A DNA stretch of 64,000 nucleotides from Bordetella pseudohinzii (GTDB taxonomy: Bacteria; Pseudomonadota; Gammaproteobacteria; Burkholderiales; Burkholderiaceae_B). The position numbers and the translations under genes were made by a program. This document shows positions 44,229 through 52,619 of this stretch, piece by piece. The DNA lies in the NCBI RefSeq assembly GCF_000657795.2, contig NZ_JHEP02000002.1, positions 1-64,000 on the forward strand, given 5' to 3'. The stretch's first letter is position 1. Each line of letters opens with the position of its first letter. A model generated the notes under the pieces. It saw only the letters and a list, made by a program, of their open reading frames with translations, was not told where the DNA came from and searched no databases.

Positions 44229-45824
44229 ATGTCTATGCCTTTTGATTGGACCTTCCCCTACGCCTCCCGAAAAATGCCGGTACTGGCGGCCAATACTGTC
44301 GCGACCAGCCAGCCGCTGGCCGCGCAGGCGGGGCTGCGCATGATGCTGGCCGGCGGCAACGCCGTCGATAGCGCCATCGCCACGGCCATTGCCCTGACCG
44401 TCGTCGAACCCGTGATGAACGGCATCGGCGGCGATATGTTCACCCTGGTCTGGCACGAAGGCCGGCTGTACGGCCTGAACTCCAGCGGCCGCTCGCCCGC
44501 GGCCTGGACGCCGGAGTATTTCGCCGGCCGCGACGCCATGCCGCCCACCGGCTGGGGCACGGTCACCGTGCCCGGCCAGGTGGCGGGCTGGAAGGCCCTG
44601 CACGAGCGCTTCGGCAAGCTGCCTTTCGCGCAGCTGTTCGAACCCGCCATCGAATACGCCGAGCGCGGTTTTGCCGTCTCGCCCACGATTGCCCGCCAAT
44701 GGGCCACTCAGGCCCCCAAGCTGGCCCATGAGCCGGGCTTTGCCGAAGCCTTCCTGCCCGAGGGCCGCGCCCCCGAGGCCGGCCAATGGTGGCGCTTTCC
44801 CGAGCAGGCCAAGACCTTGCGCGAGATCGCCGAGACCGGCGGCGAGAGCTTCTACCGCGGCGCGCTGGCCGAAAAAATCGCCGCCTTCGCGCGCCAGACG
44901 GGCGGCGCGCTGACCGCCGACGACCTGGCCGCGCACCAGGCCGAGTGGGTCGAGCCGATTTCCCAGGGCTTTCGCGGCTATCGCCTGCACGAAATCCCGC
45001 CCAACGGCCAGGGCATCTCGGCCCTGATCGCCCTGGGCCTGCTGGAGCACTTCGACCTCGAATCCATGGGCCGCGACAGCGCCGACTACTACCACGTCAG
45101 CATCGAGGCCATGAAGCTGGCCTTCGCCGACCTGCACCACCATGTCGCCGACCCGGCCCACATGCGCGTCGATGCCGCCGCCCTGCTCGACCCGGCCTAT
45201 CTGACCGAGCGCGCCCGCCTCATCCGCATGGACCAGGCCGCCACCCCCATGGCCGGCGCCCCCAAGACCGGCGGCACCGTTTATCTGACCGCGGCCGATG
45301 CCGGCGGCACCATGGTGTCCTTCATCCAGTCCAACTACCACGGCTTCGGCTCGGGCGTGGTCGTGCCCGGCACCGGCATCAGCCTGCACAACCGGGGCCT
45401 GAATTTCGTCCTGAAGCCGGGCCACGCCAACCAGGTCGGCCCGCGCAAAAAGCCCATGCACACCATCATCCCGGCCTTCGTCACCAAGGACGGTCAGCCG
45501 GTGATGTCCTTCGGCGTCATGGGAGGTTCGATGCAGGCCCAGGGGCATCTGCAGATGATGACCCGCCTGGCGGCCTTCGGCCAGAATCCGCAGGCCATGA
45601 GCGATGCGCCGCGTTTCCGCGTCGAGAACGGCCCGGTCGTCAACGTGGAATCGCACCTGCCCGCCGACGTGGTGCAGGCCCTGCGCGCGCGCGGCCACAA
45701 CGTCGCCGTGGCGCCGGCCGACAGCCTGGAATTCGGCTCGGCCCAGTTGATTCACCGCCTGCCTGGCGGCGGCTATGTCGCCGCCTCCGACTCCCGCCGC
45801 GACGGACAGGCGGTCGGTTTCTAG
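44229..45824 (+). CDS. Gamma-glutamyltransferase-family protein (cytosolic)
   Basis: A 531-residue Ntn-hydrolase of the GGT family. The autocatalytic nucleophile is expected at T350 in KTGGTVYLTAAD. SNYHGFGSGVV and RKKPMHTIIPAFV are family motifs. No signal peptide is seen (it starts MSMPFDWTFPY), unlike classical periplasmic GGT, so it may be one of the cytosolic GGT-like amidohydrolases, such as oxamate amidohydrolase HpxW; glutathione itself is less likely. The linked Bug receptor and GntR regulator suggest a small catabolic locus. The Shine-Dalgarno is weak, so translation may depend on the preceding gene. Confidence 0.85.
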   Translation: MSMPFDWTFPYASRKMPVLAANTVATSQPLAAQAGLRMMLAGGNAVDSAIATAIALTVVEPVMNGIGGDMFTLVWHEGRLYGLNSSGRSPAAWTPEYFAGRDAMPPTGWGTVTVPGQVAGWKALHERFGKLPFAQLFEPAIEYAERGFAVSPTIARQWATQAPKLAHEPGFAEAFLPEGRAPEAGQWWRFPEQAKTLREIAETGGESFYRGALAEKIAAFARQTGGALTADDLAAHQAEWVEPISQGFRGYRLHEIPPNGQGISALIALGLLEHFDLESMGRDSADYYHVSIEAMKLAFADLHHHVADPAHMRVDAAALLDPAYLTERARLIRMDQAATPMAGAPKTGGTVYLTAADAGGTMVSFIQSNYHGFGSGVVVPGTGISLHNRGLNFVLKPGHANQVGPRKKPMHTIIPAFVTKDGQPVMSFGVMGGSMQAQGHLQMMTRLAAFGQNPQAMSDAPRFRVENGPVVNVESHLPADVVQALRARGHNVAVAPADSLEFGSAQLIHRLPGGGYVAASDSRRDGQAVGF

Positions 45825-45862
45825 TTTCGCAGCACGAGAACCTCGCCGGGTTCTTGATTTCC

Positions 45863-45889
45863 AGGCCGCGCTCCGCGCGGCCTCTTTTT
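45863..45889 (+). terminator. Rho-independent terminator after the GGT-like gene
   Basis: Stem AGGCCGCG/CGCGGCCT with a CTCCG loop (45863-45883) is followed by CTTTTT. It ends the Bug-GGT transcript before the convergent response regulator gene. Confidence 0.85.
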
Positions 45890-45899
45890 ATGCGCCGGC

Positions 45900-46799
45900 T
45901 CAGGCATGCAGATGCCGCACCGCCAGGGCCGCGGCCGCCGCCCGGGTCTCCACGCCGAGTTTGACGAAGATATGTTCCAGGTGTTTGTTCACCGTGCGCG
46001 GCGACATGCCCAGGATGTCGGCGATATCGCGATTCGTCTTGCCCTTGGCCAGCCATTGCAGCACATCGCCCTCGCGCGGCGTCAAGCCATAGGCGCCGGC
46101 CAGGCCATCGGCCTCGCCGCGCGCCGACTCCTCCAGAAGCAGCAGGGTCTCGCCGCGCGCGGCCGACAGACTCAGCGTCAGGCGGCCATGGGCTTTGTCG
46201 ACGACCAGGGGCGCGGCGGCCGCGCCCGAGGCAAGATTGCGGGCAATCCAGCCGGCCAGCGGCGTGGGCAATTCCTGCGCGTCCTCGGCGCAATCGAAGT
46301 AGGCGGCCAGCCACAGCCGCGCCTTGCCGGTGCGCCACACCGGCGCGCCGCGGGCATCGAGCGCGACCACGGCGCGCGCGGCCGCGTCGATGAGATCAAA
46401 GGCCGTCGACAGCTTGCGCGCATTGCGCAGATGCGTCTGCAGGCGCGCGACCACCACCTCGGTATCCAGGGGCTTGGTGACATAGTCCACGCCCCCCGCC
46501 CGGAAGCCGCGCACCACATGCTCGGGCTCGGTCAGGCCCGTCATGAAAACCACCGGCACCTGGCCGGCGGCCGGATGCGCCTTGAGCCGGGCGCAGGTCT
46601 CGAAACCATCCAGGCCGGGCATGAGGGCGTCCAGCAGCACGATATCGGGCACGATGTAATCGACCCGCTCGATGGCCGAGGCGCCGTCGGTGGCGATGAG
46701 CACGCGATAGCCGGCCTCGTCCAGCGCCGTGGACAGCATTTTGAGGTTGTCCGGGGCGTCATCGACCAGCATGACGAGGTTGTTATCAGGAGAGGGCAT
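45900..46799 (-). CDS. NarL/FixJ-type response regulator with a central PAS-like segment
   Basis: A 299-residue regulator. The receiver domain (about 1-125) has D13, D14 and the phosphoacceptor D57, with K109. A middle region (about 130-225, AVVALDARGAPVW) looks PAS-like. The LuxR-type helix-turn-helix (about 238-290, LTPREGDVLQWLAKGKTNRDIAD) is at the C-terminus. It overlaps the upstream hybrid kinase gene by 14 bases, so the two probably form a cognate pair. Its target is likely the divergent Urt/Fmd operon, where TACGT/ACGTA sites occur. The start at 46814 is an alternative. Confidence 0.87.
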   Translation of the reverse strand: MPSPDNNLVMLVDDAPDNLKMLSTALDEAGYRVLIATDGASAIERVDYIVPDIVLLDALMPGLDGFETCARLKAHPAAGQVPVVFMTGLTEPEHVVRGFRAGGVDYVTKPLDTEVVVARLQTHLRNARKLSTAFDLIDAAARAVVALDARGAPVWRTGKARLWLAAYFDCAEDAQELPTPLAGWIARNLASGAAAAPLVVDKAHGRLTLSLSAARGETLLLLEESARGEADGLAGAYGLTPREGDVLQWLAKGKTNRDIADILGMSPRTVNKHLEHIFVKLGVETRAAAAALAVRHLHA

Positions 46800-49700
46800 G
46801 GTGGCGCTGTACATGATGTTTGAGCAATTGTTTGAATTCGTTGAGCTGGAACTCGCTCGCCAGGCCGCGCAGATGCGCCGTGAACGGGCGGGTATGCGGC
46901 TGGCGTGACTGGATTTCGTCCAGCTTGGCGAGGATGCCCTTGATATAGCCCATGGCGCCCAGCTCCAACAGGGTCTCGGCGTCCTCGCGGTCCAGCGCGA
47001 TGCCATGCAGGTCGGGCAAGGCCGTGGCCGGCGCGGGCGGCGGCACGACCCACTGCAGCTTCAGATGGGCGCCGATGCGGCCCAGCAGGTCGTCCATGAT
47101 GACCGGCTTGGCGATGAAATCGGTATAGCCGCTTTGCTGGGGCTCCTTCTGGTCCAGCCCCAGCACATTGGCCGACAGCATGAGGATGGGGGCGGCCAGG
47201 CCCTGCTCGCGCAGCAGCCGGCACACCTCCCACCCCGCCATGCCCGGCATGGACACATCCATCAGCACCAGGGCCGGCCGCAGGGTGTGGATACAGGCCA
47301 GGCAAGCCGCGCCGCTATTGGCCTCGTGCACCTCGAAACCCAGCGGCTCGAGCATGTCGCGCACCAGCCGCCGCTGCGAGGCCTGGTCATCCACCGTCAG
47401 GATGCGCAGGCGCTCGCCCAGATAACCCACGGCCGGGCCGGCCGCGCGGGCGTCGCCGCGCGGCGAGCGCACCTCGGGCAGGAAGAGCTTGAGCGTGAAC
47501 ACGCTGCCCTGCCCGACCGTGCTGCGCACGGTCAGTTCGCCGCCCATGATGCCGGTGAGCATGCGGCAGATGGTCAGCCCCAGCCCGGTCCCGGTATCCG
47601 CCTGCTCGGCGGCCGCCCAGCTGCGTTCAAAGGGCAGGAAAATGCGCTCCAGGTCGTCGGCCGGGATGCCCATGCCGCTGTCCTCGGCCTCGAACAGCAC
47701 CATGTCGGCGGCCGCCTTCACGCGCAGGATGACATGGCCCTGCTGTGTGAACTTGACCGCATTGCTCATCAGGTTGATGAGGATTTGCCGCAGGCGTTTT
47801 TCGTCGATATGCACGATGCTGGGCAGTTCCGGCGAGGGCTCGTAGCTAAAGGCCAGCCCCTTGAGCGCGGTCTGCGGGCGGAACATCTGCACAATCTGCT
47901 CCAGGAACTCCGGCAGGCGCAGCTCGCTGGTTTCCAGCCGCAGCTTGCCGGCTTCGATGCGGGCGATATCCAGCAGGCCATCGATCAACCCGATCAGGTG
48001 CTTGCCGCTGCGGTGGATGACGTCGATGGCTTCGCGGCGCGCCGGCGGGAAGGCCGGATCGCGCTGCAGGATCTGGGCATAGCCCAGGATGCTGTTCAGG
48101 GGCGCGCGCAGCTCGTGGCTCATGCCGCTCATGAAGCGGCTCTTGGCTAGGTTGGCGCTCTCGGCGACTTCCTTGGCCCTTTGCAGCTGGGCATCGGTCT
48201 GCTGGTGGGCGGCGATTTCCCGCAGCAGCAAATGCGTCTGGCGGTCTGACTCCTCCTGGGCGACACGCCGGCTCTCATGGGTCAGCACCAGCCACCAGGC
48301 CGCCACCCCGGCGATCAGCAGCAGCGCCGCATAGAGCTTGAAAAACGTCGCGCGCAGCCCGTCCAGCGCCATCCCGGCGCGCTCATAGCCCACGGCCTCC
48401 TGGTAGTAGATCAGGCCCAGGATGATGGCCAACATCAGGCCGATGGCGGCGAGTATCACCAGATAGTGCGCCAGCCGCGTATGAAGCACGGGCGCCAGCG
48501 GCTTGGGCAGCAGGCGCGTGAGCGCGGCCAGGACCTGGTCGCGCAGCCTGGCATGGGGCTTGCAGCGGTCCTGGCAACGCGCGTCCAGCGTGCAGCACAG
48601 CGAACAGATCGCGCCGTTGTAGGCCGGGCAGTGCGCCATGTCGGGCGACTCGAAGGGATTGGCGCAGATCACGCAGACGTGGCCCGCCGCGCCTGGCGCC
48701 AGCGGCTCGGGCTGGCGCGCCAGGTTGTAGCGCCCGCGCGTGGCCCAGGCGATCAGGGGCGCGCAGGCAAAGGCCGCCACCAGCGCCACGAAGGGCGAAA
48801 GCGCCTGCGCCAGCGCCCCGGCCTGGCCGGGAAACACGCCGGCGAAGGCCAGCAGGCCCAGCGTCATGGCAATCAGCATGCTGCCCACGCCCACCGGATT
48901 GATGTCATACAGGTAGGCGCGCCGGAACTCGATGCGCGCCGGCGACAGGCCCAGGGGCTTGTTGATCACCAGATCGCCCACCAGGGCGCCTATCCAGGCC
49001 AGCGCCACATGCGAGAACACCGCCAGCACATGCTCCAGCGCGCCGAAGACGCCCATCTCCATCAGCACGATGGCGATCAGCACATTGAACACCAGCCACA
49101 CCACGCGGCCGGGATGGCTGTGCGTGACGCGGGCGAAGAAATTCGACCAGGCCAGCGAACCCGCATAGGCATTGGTGACATTGATCTTGACCTGCGACAC
49201 CACCACGAAGGCCGTGGCCAGCGCCAGGGCCAGGCCGGGATGCTGGACCACATAGCCATAGGCCACCAGATACATATGGGTGGGATCGGCGGCCTTGTCC
49301 ACGGGCACGCCCTGCCCCAGCGCCAGATAGGCCAGAAAGGCGCCGCCCAGGATCTTGGCCGCGCCGGGCAGGATCCAGCCCGGTCCCGCGCACAGCAGCG
49401 CCGCCCACCAGCGCAGCCGGTTGGCCCGTGTCGGTTCGGGCAGAAAGCGCAGGAAATCGACCTGCTCGCCGATCTGCGTCACCAGCGAAGCGGCCACCGC
49501 CACGGCCGCGCCGAACATCAGCAGGCTGAACGAGGCGCCGCGCCCATCGACCCCGCCGAACTGCAGAAAACCGGCCAGGGCCCCCGGATCCTTGGCGAGG
49601 ATGAAGCCATAGGGCAGCAAGAGCAGCAGCAGCCAGGCCGGCTGGGTCCAGGACTGCAGGCGGTTGATGAAGGTAATGCCATAGGCCACCATCGGCAGGA

Positions 49701-50178
49701 TGACGACCGCGCACAGCAGATAGCCGATGGACAGCGGCAGGCCGGTGGCCAGCTCGATGGCCAGGGCCATGATGGCCGCCTCCAGCGCGAAGAAGATGAA
49801 GGTAAAGGAGGCGTAGATCAGCGAGGTGATGGTCGAGCCGATATAGCCGAAACCCGCGCCGCGCGTGAGCAGGTCCATGTCCAGCCCGTGGCGCGCCGCG
49901 TAGTAGGCGATGGGCAGGCCGGTCAGGAAGGTCACCAGGGCCACGGCGACGATGGCCCAGAAGGCATTGACGAAGCCATAGTTCAAGGCCAGCGCGCCGC
50001 CTATGGCCTCCAGCGCCAGGAAGGACACCGCGCCCAGGGCGGTATTGGCCACCCGGAACTCGCTCCACTTGCGAAACGACACCGGGGTGAACCGAAGGGC
50101 GTAATCCTCCAGCGTTTCGTTGGCGACCCAGGTGTTGTAGTCGCGGCGGATCTTGATGATTCGTTGCGGGGCGGACAA
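46786..50178 (-). CDS. Hybrid histidine kinase fused to an NCS1-type transporter domain
   Basis: A 1130-residue fusion. Residues 1-480 look like an NCS1 family nucleobase/allantoin-type transporter with about 12 hydrophobic helices (FRVANTALGAVSFLALEAIGG). Residues 502-539 contain eight cysteines (C502, C505, C517, C525, C528, C529, C535, C539), a probable metal-binding module. Two membrane helices follow (about 570-632). The kinase has H688 (MSHEL), N806 and TGTGLGL (862-868). The receiver has D930, D931, D974 and K1024. The start is TTG with GGAG seven bases upstream. The design parallels CbrA (transporter plus kinase). Probable sensor for the Urt/Fmd substrate. Confidence 0.88.
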   Translation of the reverse strand: MSAPQRIIKIRRDYNTWVANETLEDYALRFTPVSFRKWSEFRVANTALGAVSFLALEAIGGALALNYGFVNAFWAIVAVALVTFLTGLPIAYYAARHGLDMDLLTRGAGFGYIGSTITSLIYASFTFIFFALEAAIMALAIELATGLPLSIGYLLCAVVILPMVAYGITFINRLQSWTQPAWLLLLLLPYGFILAKDPGALAGFLQFGGVDGRGASFSLLMFGAAVAVAASLVTQIGEQVDFLRFLPEPTRANRLRWWAALLCAGPGWILPGAAKILGGAFLAYLALGQGVPVDKAADPTHMYLVAYGYVVQHPGLALALATAFVVVSQVKINVTNAYAGSLAWSNFFARVTHSHPGRVVWLVFNVLIAIVLMEMGVFGALEHVLAVFSHVALAWIGALVGDLVINKPLGLSPARIEFRRAYLYDINPVGVGSMLIAMTLGLLAFAGVFPGQAGALAQALSPFVALVAAFACAPLIAWATRGRYNLARQPEPLAPGAAGHVCVICANPFESPDMAHCPAYNGAICSLCCTLDARCQDRCKPHARLRDQVLAALTRLLPKPLAPVLHTRLAHYLVILAAIGLMLAIILGLIYYQEAVGYERAGMALDGLRATFFKLYAALLLIAGVAAWWLVLTHESRRVAQEESDRQTHLLLREIAAHQQTDAQLQRAKEVAESANLAKSRFMSGMSHELRAPLNSILGYAQILQRDPAFPPARREAIDVIHRSGKHLIGLIDGLLDIARIEAGKLRLETSELRLPEFLEQIVQMFRPQTALKGLAFSYEPSPELPSIVHIDEKRLRQILINLMSNAVKFTQQGHVILRVKAAADMVLFEAEDSGMGIPADDLERIFLPFERSWAAAEQADTGTGLGLTICRMLTGIMGGELTVRSTVGQGSVFTLKLFLPEVRSPRGDARAAGPAVGYLGERLRILTVDDQASQRRLVRDMLEPLGFEVHEANSGAACLACIHTLRPALVLMDVSMPGMAGWEVCRLLREQGLAAPILMLSANVLGLDQKEPQQSGYTDFIAKPVIMDDLLGRIGAHLKLQWVVPPPAPATALPDLHGIALDREDAETLLELGAMGYIKGILAKLDEIQSRQPHTRPFTAHLRGLASEFQLNEFKQLLKHHVQRHHALS

Positions 50179-50230
50179 ATCAGGCTCCGGCGATAGGGGT
50201 TGGCGAACTGGCGGTCCCGGTGTGCGTCGT

Positions 50231-50289
50231 TTGACGTAGTTGCCGTTGTAGCGCCCCGGGACCGGCCTGCCTCTACGTCAATCAACGTA
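50231..50289. promoter_or_regulatory. TACGT/ACGTA half-sites upstream of urtA-like operon
   Basis: TTGACGTAG (50231-50239) and CTACGTCAA (50273-50281) form a 9-base inverted repeat, centres 42 bases apart. The second arm also forms TACGT-N6-ACGTA (50274-50289). Sites of this type suit LuxR-helix-turn-helix regulators, and they end 3 bases before the probable -35. Confidence 0.5.
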
Positions 50290-50291
50290 TG

Positions 50292-50318
50292 TTGCAACGC
50301 AGCATTCCCTCCTAGTAT
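50292..50318 (+). promoter_or_regulatory. Candidate promoter of the Urt/Fmd operon
   Basis: TTGCAA (50292-50297) and TAGTAT (50313-50318) are 15 bases apart, a shorter spacing than ideal and consistent with activator dependence. The leader would be about 70 bases. AGGAGT sits just before the urtA ATG. Confidence 0.4.
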
Positions 50319-50395
50319 GCCCTCACCCCCCGGGCTGCGGCAGCTGTCCAGCATGCTCGGTTTCCCTGGTCGTGATCCATTATTAGGAGTCACCG

Positions 50396-51640
50396 ATGTC
50401 TGGCAAACCCCCGTTCGACAACGCGCCGGCCTCGCCGTCCCGCCGCCGCGCCACCCTGGCCCTGGCCTCCCTGCCCCTGCTGGGCATGCCCATGCTCGGC
50501 CGCGCGGCCGCCAACACGACCGGCCTGGCCGTCACCGACACCGAGGTCACGGTCGGCCAGCTGCACTCGGCCACCGGCACGATGGCGATCAGCGAGACCG
50601 GCTCGATCCAGTCCGAACGCCTGGCCATCGACCAGATCAACGCCATGGGCGGCATCCTGGGCCGCAAGATCAAGGTCATCCAGGAGGATGGCGCCTCGGA
50701 TTGGCCCACCTTCGCCGAAAAAGCGCGCAAGCTGCTGGTCAGCGACAAGGTGGCCACGGTGTTCGGCTGCTGGACCTCGGCCTCGCGCAAGGCCGTGCTG
50801 CCGGTGTTCGAGAAAGAGAACGGCCTGCTCTACTACCCGACCTTCTATGAAGGGCTGGAGCAGTCCAAGAATGTGTTCTATACCGGCCAGGAGGCCACGC
50901 AGCAGATCCTGTCCAGCATCGACTGGCTGGCGCGCGAGAAAAAGGCCAAGACCTTCTATCTGATCGGCTCCGACTATATCTGGCCGCGCACCTCCAACAA
51001 GATCGCCCGCAAGCACATCGAGAACGTGCTCAAGGGCGAGGTCGTCGGCGAGGAATACTACCCGCTGGGCCATACCCAGTTCGGCTCGCTCATCAACAAG
51101 ATCAAGCTGAAAAAACCCGACGTGGTGTTCGCCGTTGTCGTGGGCGGCAGCAATGTGTCCTTCTACAAGCAGCTCAAGGCGGCCGGCGTCACGGCCGACA
51201 AGCAGAAGCTGCTGACGATCTCGGTGACCGAGGATGAGCTGCTGGGCATAGGCGGCGAGAACGCCGAAGGTTTCTGGTCCTGCATGAAGTACTTCCAGAG
51301 CCTGGACAACCCCAACAACAAGAAATTCGTCGAAGCCTTCAAGGCCAAGTATGGCGCCAACGCCGTCATCGGCGATGTGACGCAGGCCGCCTACCTCGGC
51401 CCCTGGCTGTGGAAGATGGCGGTCGAGAAGGCCGGCAGCTTCGACGTGGACAAGGTGGTGGCCGCCTCGGCCAACCTGGAGTTCAAGGAAGCGCCCGAGG
51501 GCTACGTCAAGGTGGATCCCAACCATCACTTGTGGAGCCGCACCCGCATCGGCCAGATCCGCAAGGACGGCCAGTTCGACGTCATCTTCGAAACGCCCGA
51601 CCTCATCAAGCCCGATCCCTTCCCCAAGGGTTACCAATAA
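50396..51640 (+). CDS. Urea/short-chain amide ABC transporter receptor (UrtA/FmdD-like)
   Basis: A 414-residue periplasmic receptor. The leader includes RRRATLALASLPLLGMPMLG, with a possible twin-arginine signal, and the cut is near GRA/AANT. The mature part begins EVTVGQLHSATGTMAISETG, the UrtA/FmdD type, and contains CWTSASRKAVLPVFE. It probably binds urea or short amides. Unusually the operon contains a formamidase gene instead of urease. The ATG is preceded by AGGAGT. First of seven genes on the strand; a hairpin separates it from the permease gene. Confidence 0.9.
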   Translation: MSGKPPFDNAPASPSRRRATLALASLPLLGMPMLGRAAANTTGLAVTDTEVTVGQLHSATGTMAISETGSIQSERLAIDQINAMGGILGRKIKVIQEDGASDWPTFAEKARKLLVSDKVATVFGCWTSASRKAVLPVFEKENGLLYYPTFYEGLEQSKNVFYTGQEATQQILSSIDWLAREKKAKTFYLIGSDYIWPRTSNKIARKHIENVLKGEVVGEEYYPLGHTQFGSLINKIKLKKPDVVFAVVVGGSNVSFYKQLKAAGVTADKQKLLTISVTEDELLGIGGENAEGFWSCMKYFQSLDNPNNKKFVEAFKAKYGANAVIGDVTQAAYLGPWLWKMAVEKAGSFDVDKVVAASANLEFKEAPEGYVKVDPNHHLWSRTRIGQIRKDGQFDVIFETPDLIKPDPFPKGYQ

Positions 51641-51653
51641 GCCATCGCGATAC

Positions 51654-51671
51654 GCGGCGCCGGGGCGCCGC
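51654..51671 (+). terminator. Intercistronic hairpin after the amide receptor gene
   Basis: GCGGCGCC/GGCGCCGC almost back-to-back, followed by TTTC, lies between urtA- and urtB-like genes. It probably limits read-through so the receptor is made in excess. Confidence 0.5.
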
Positions 51672-51690
51672 TTTCTGCCGGGAGCAATCC

Positions 51691-52608
51691 ATGGAATCCT
51701 TTTCCGACCTGGGAGCCATTCTGCTGATGCAGGGCTTCAATGGCCTGTCGGTCTTCAGCGTGCTGCTGCTGATGGCGCTCGGGCTGGCCATCATCTTCGG
51801 CCAGATGGGCGTCATCAACATGGCCCACGGCGAGTTCCTGGCGGTGGGCGCCTATTGCACCTATCTGTGCTCCGAACTGGTGCAGCAGTACGCGCCGGGC
51901 ATGATGCCGGCCTATTTCTTCTTTGCCATCGTGCTGGCCTTTGCCGTGACCTTCGGACTGGGCTGGCTGGCGGAGTGGCTGATGATCCGTCATCTCTATC
52001 GCCGCCCGCTGGACACGCTGCTGGCGACCTGGGGCCTGTCGCTGGTGCTGCAGCAATCGCTGCGCTCCATCTTCGGCCCGCGCGAGGTCAGCCCCACGCT
52101 GCCCGATTGGCTGATGGGTTCCTGGCAGCCGCTGGACGGGGTGGACATCCCCATCAACGGCCTGTTCGTCATGTCCATCAGCATCGTGCTCACCGGCGCC
52201 CTGCTGCTGGGGCTGTTCCGCTCGACCTGGGGCCTGCATGTGCGCGCCACCGTGCAAAACCGCGCCATGAGCGCGGCCGTCGGCATCGACACGCGGCGGG
52301 TCGACCGCGTGACCTTCGCGCTGGGCTGCGGCATCGCCGGCATCGCCGGCGCGGCCTTCACCACCATAGGCTCGACCGGGCCGACCAGCGGCTCGCTCTA
52401 TATCGTCGACACCTTCCTGACCGTGGTCTTCGGCGGCGCGGCCAGCCTCTTCGGCACCATCGCTTCGGCCTTTGTCATCGCCCAGACCCAGTCCATCTCG
52501 GAGTTCTTCATGACCGGCTCCATGGCCAAGGTCCTCACCCTGTCGGTCGTCGTCATCATCCTGATGCTGCGTCCGCAAGGCCTGTTCAGCATCCGCGTCC
52601 GCAAGTAG
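51691..52608 (+). CDS. Amide/urea ABC transporter permease 1 (UrtB/FmdE-like)
   Basis: A 305-residue branched-chain-amino-acid-type permease with about eight hydrophobic segments. The family motif GQMGVINMAHGEFLAVGAY is near the start and VFGGAASLFGTI near the end. It pairs with the UrtC-like subunit to form the channel. GGAG precedes the ATG at 51691. The short length (about 300) is typical of FmdE/LivH-like subunits; UrtB of urease clusters is often longer. Confidence 0.9.
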   Translation: MESFSDLGAILLMQGFNGLSVFSVLLLMALGLAIIFGQMGVINMAHGEFLAVGAYCTYLCSELVQQYAPGMMPAYFFFAIVLAFAVTFGLGWLAEWLMIRHLYRRPLDTLLATWGLSLVLQQSLRSIFGPREVSPTLPDWLMGSWQPLDGVDIPINGLFVMSISIVLTGALLLGLFRSTWGLHVRATVQNRAMSAAVGIDTRRVDRVTFALGCGIAGIAGAAFTTIGSTGPTSGSLYIVDTFLTVVFGGAASLFGTIASAFVIAQTQSISEFFMTGSMAKVLTLSVVVIILMLRPQGLFSIRVRK

Positions 52609-52619
52609 GAGTCGCCATC

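Noticed and set aside
43011-45755. Long minus-strand frame opposite the Bug and GGT-like genes
   Set aside because: It runs across two well-supported genes and their intergenic region and has the composition of an antisense frame.
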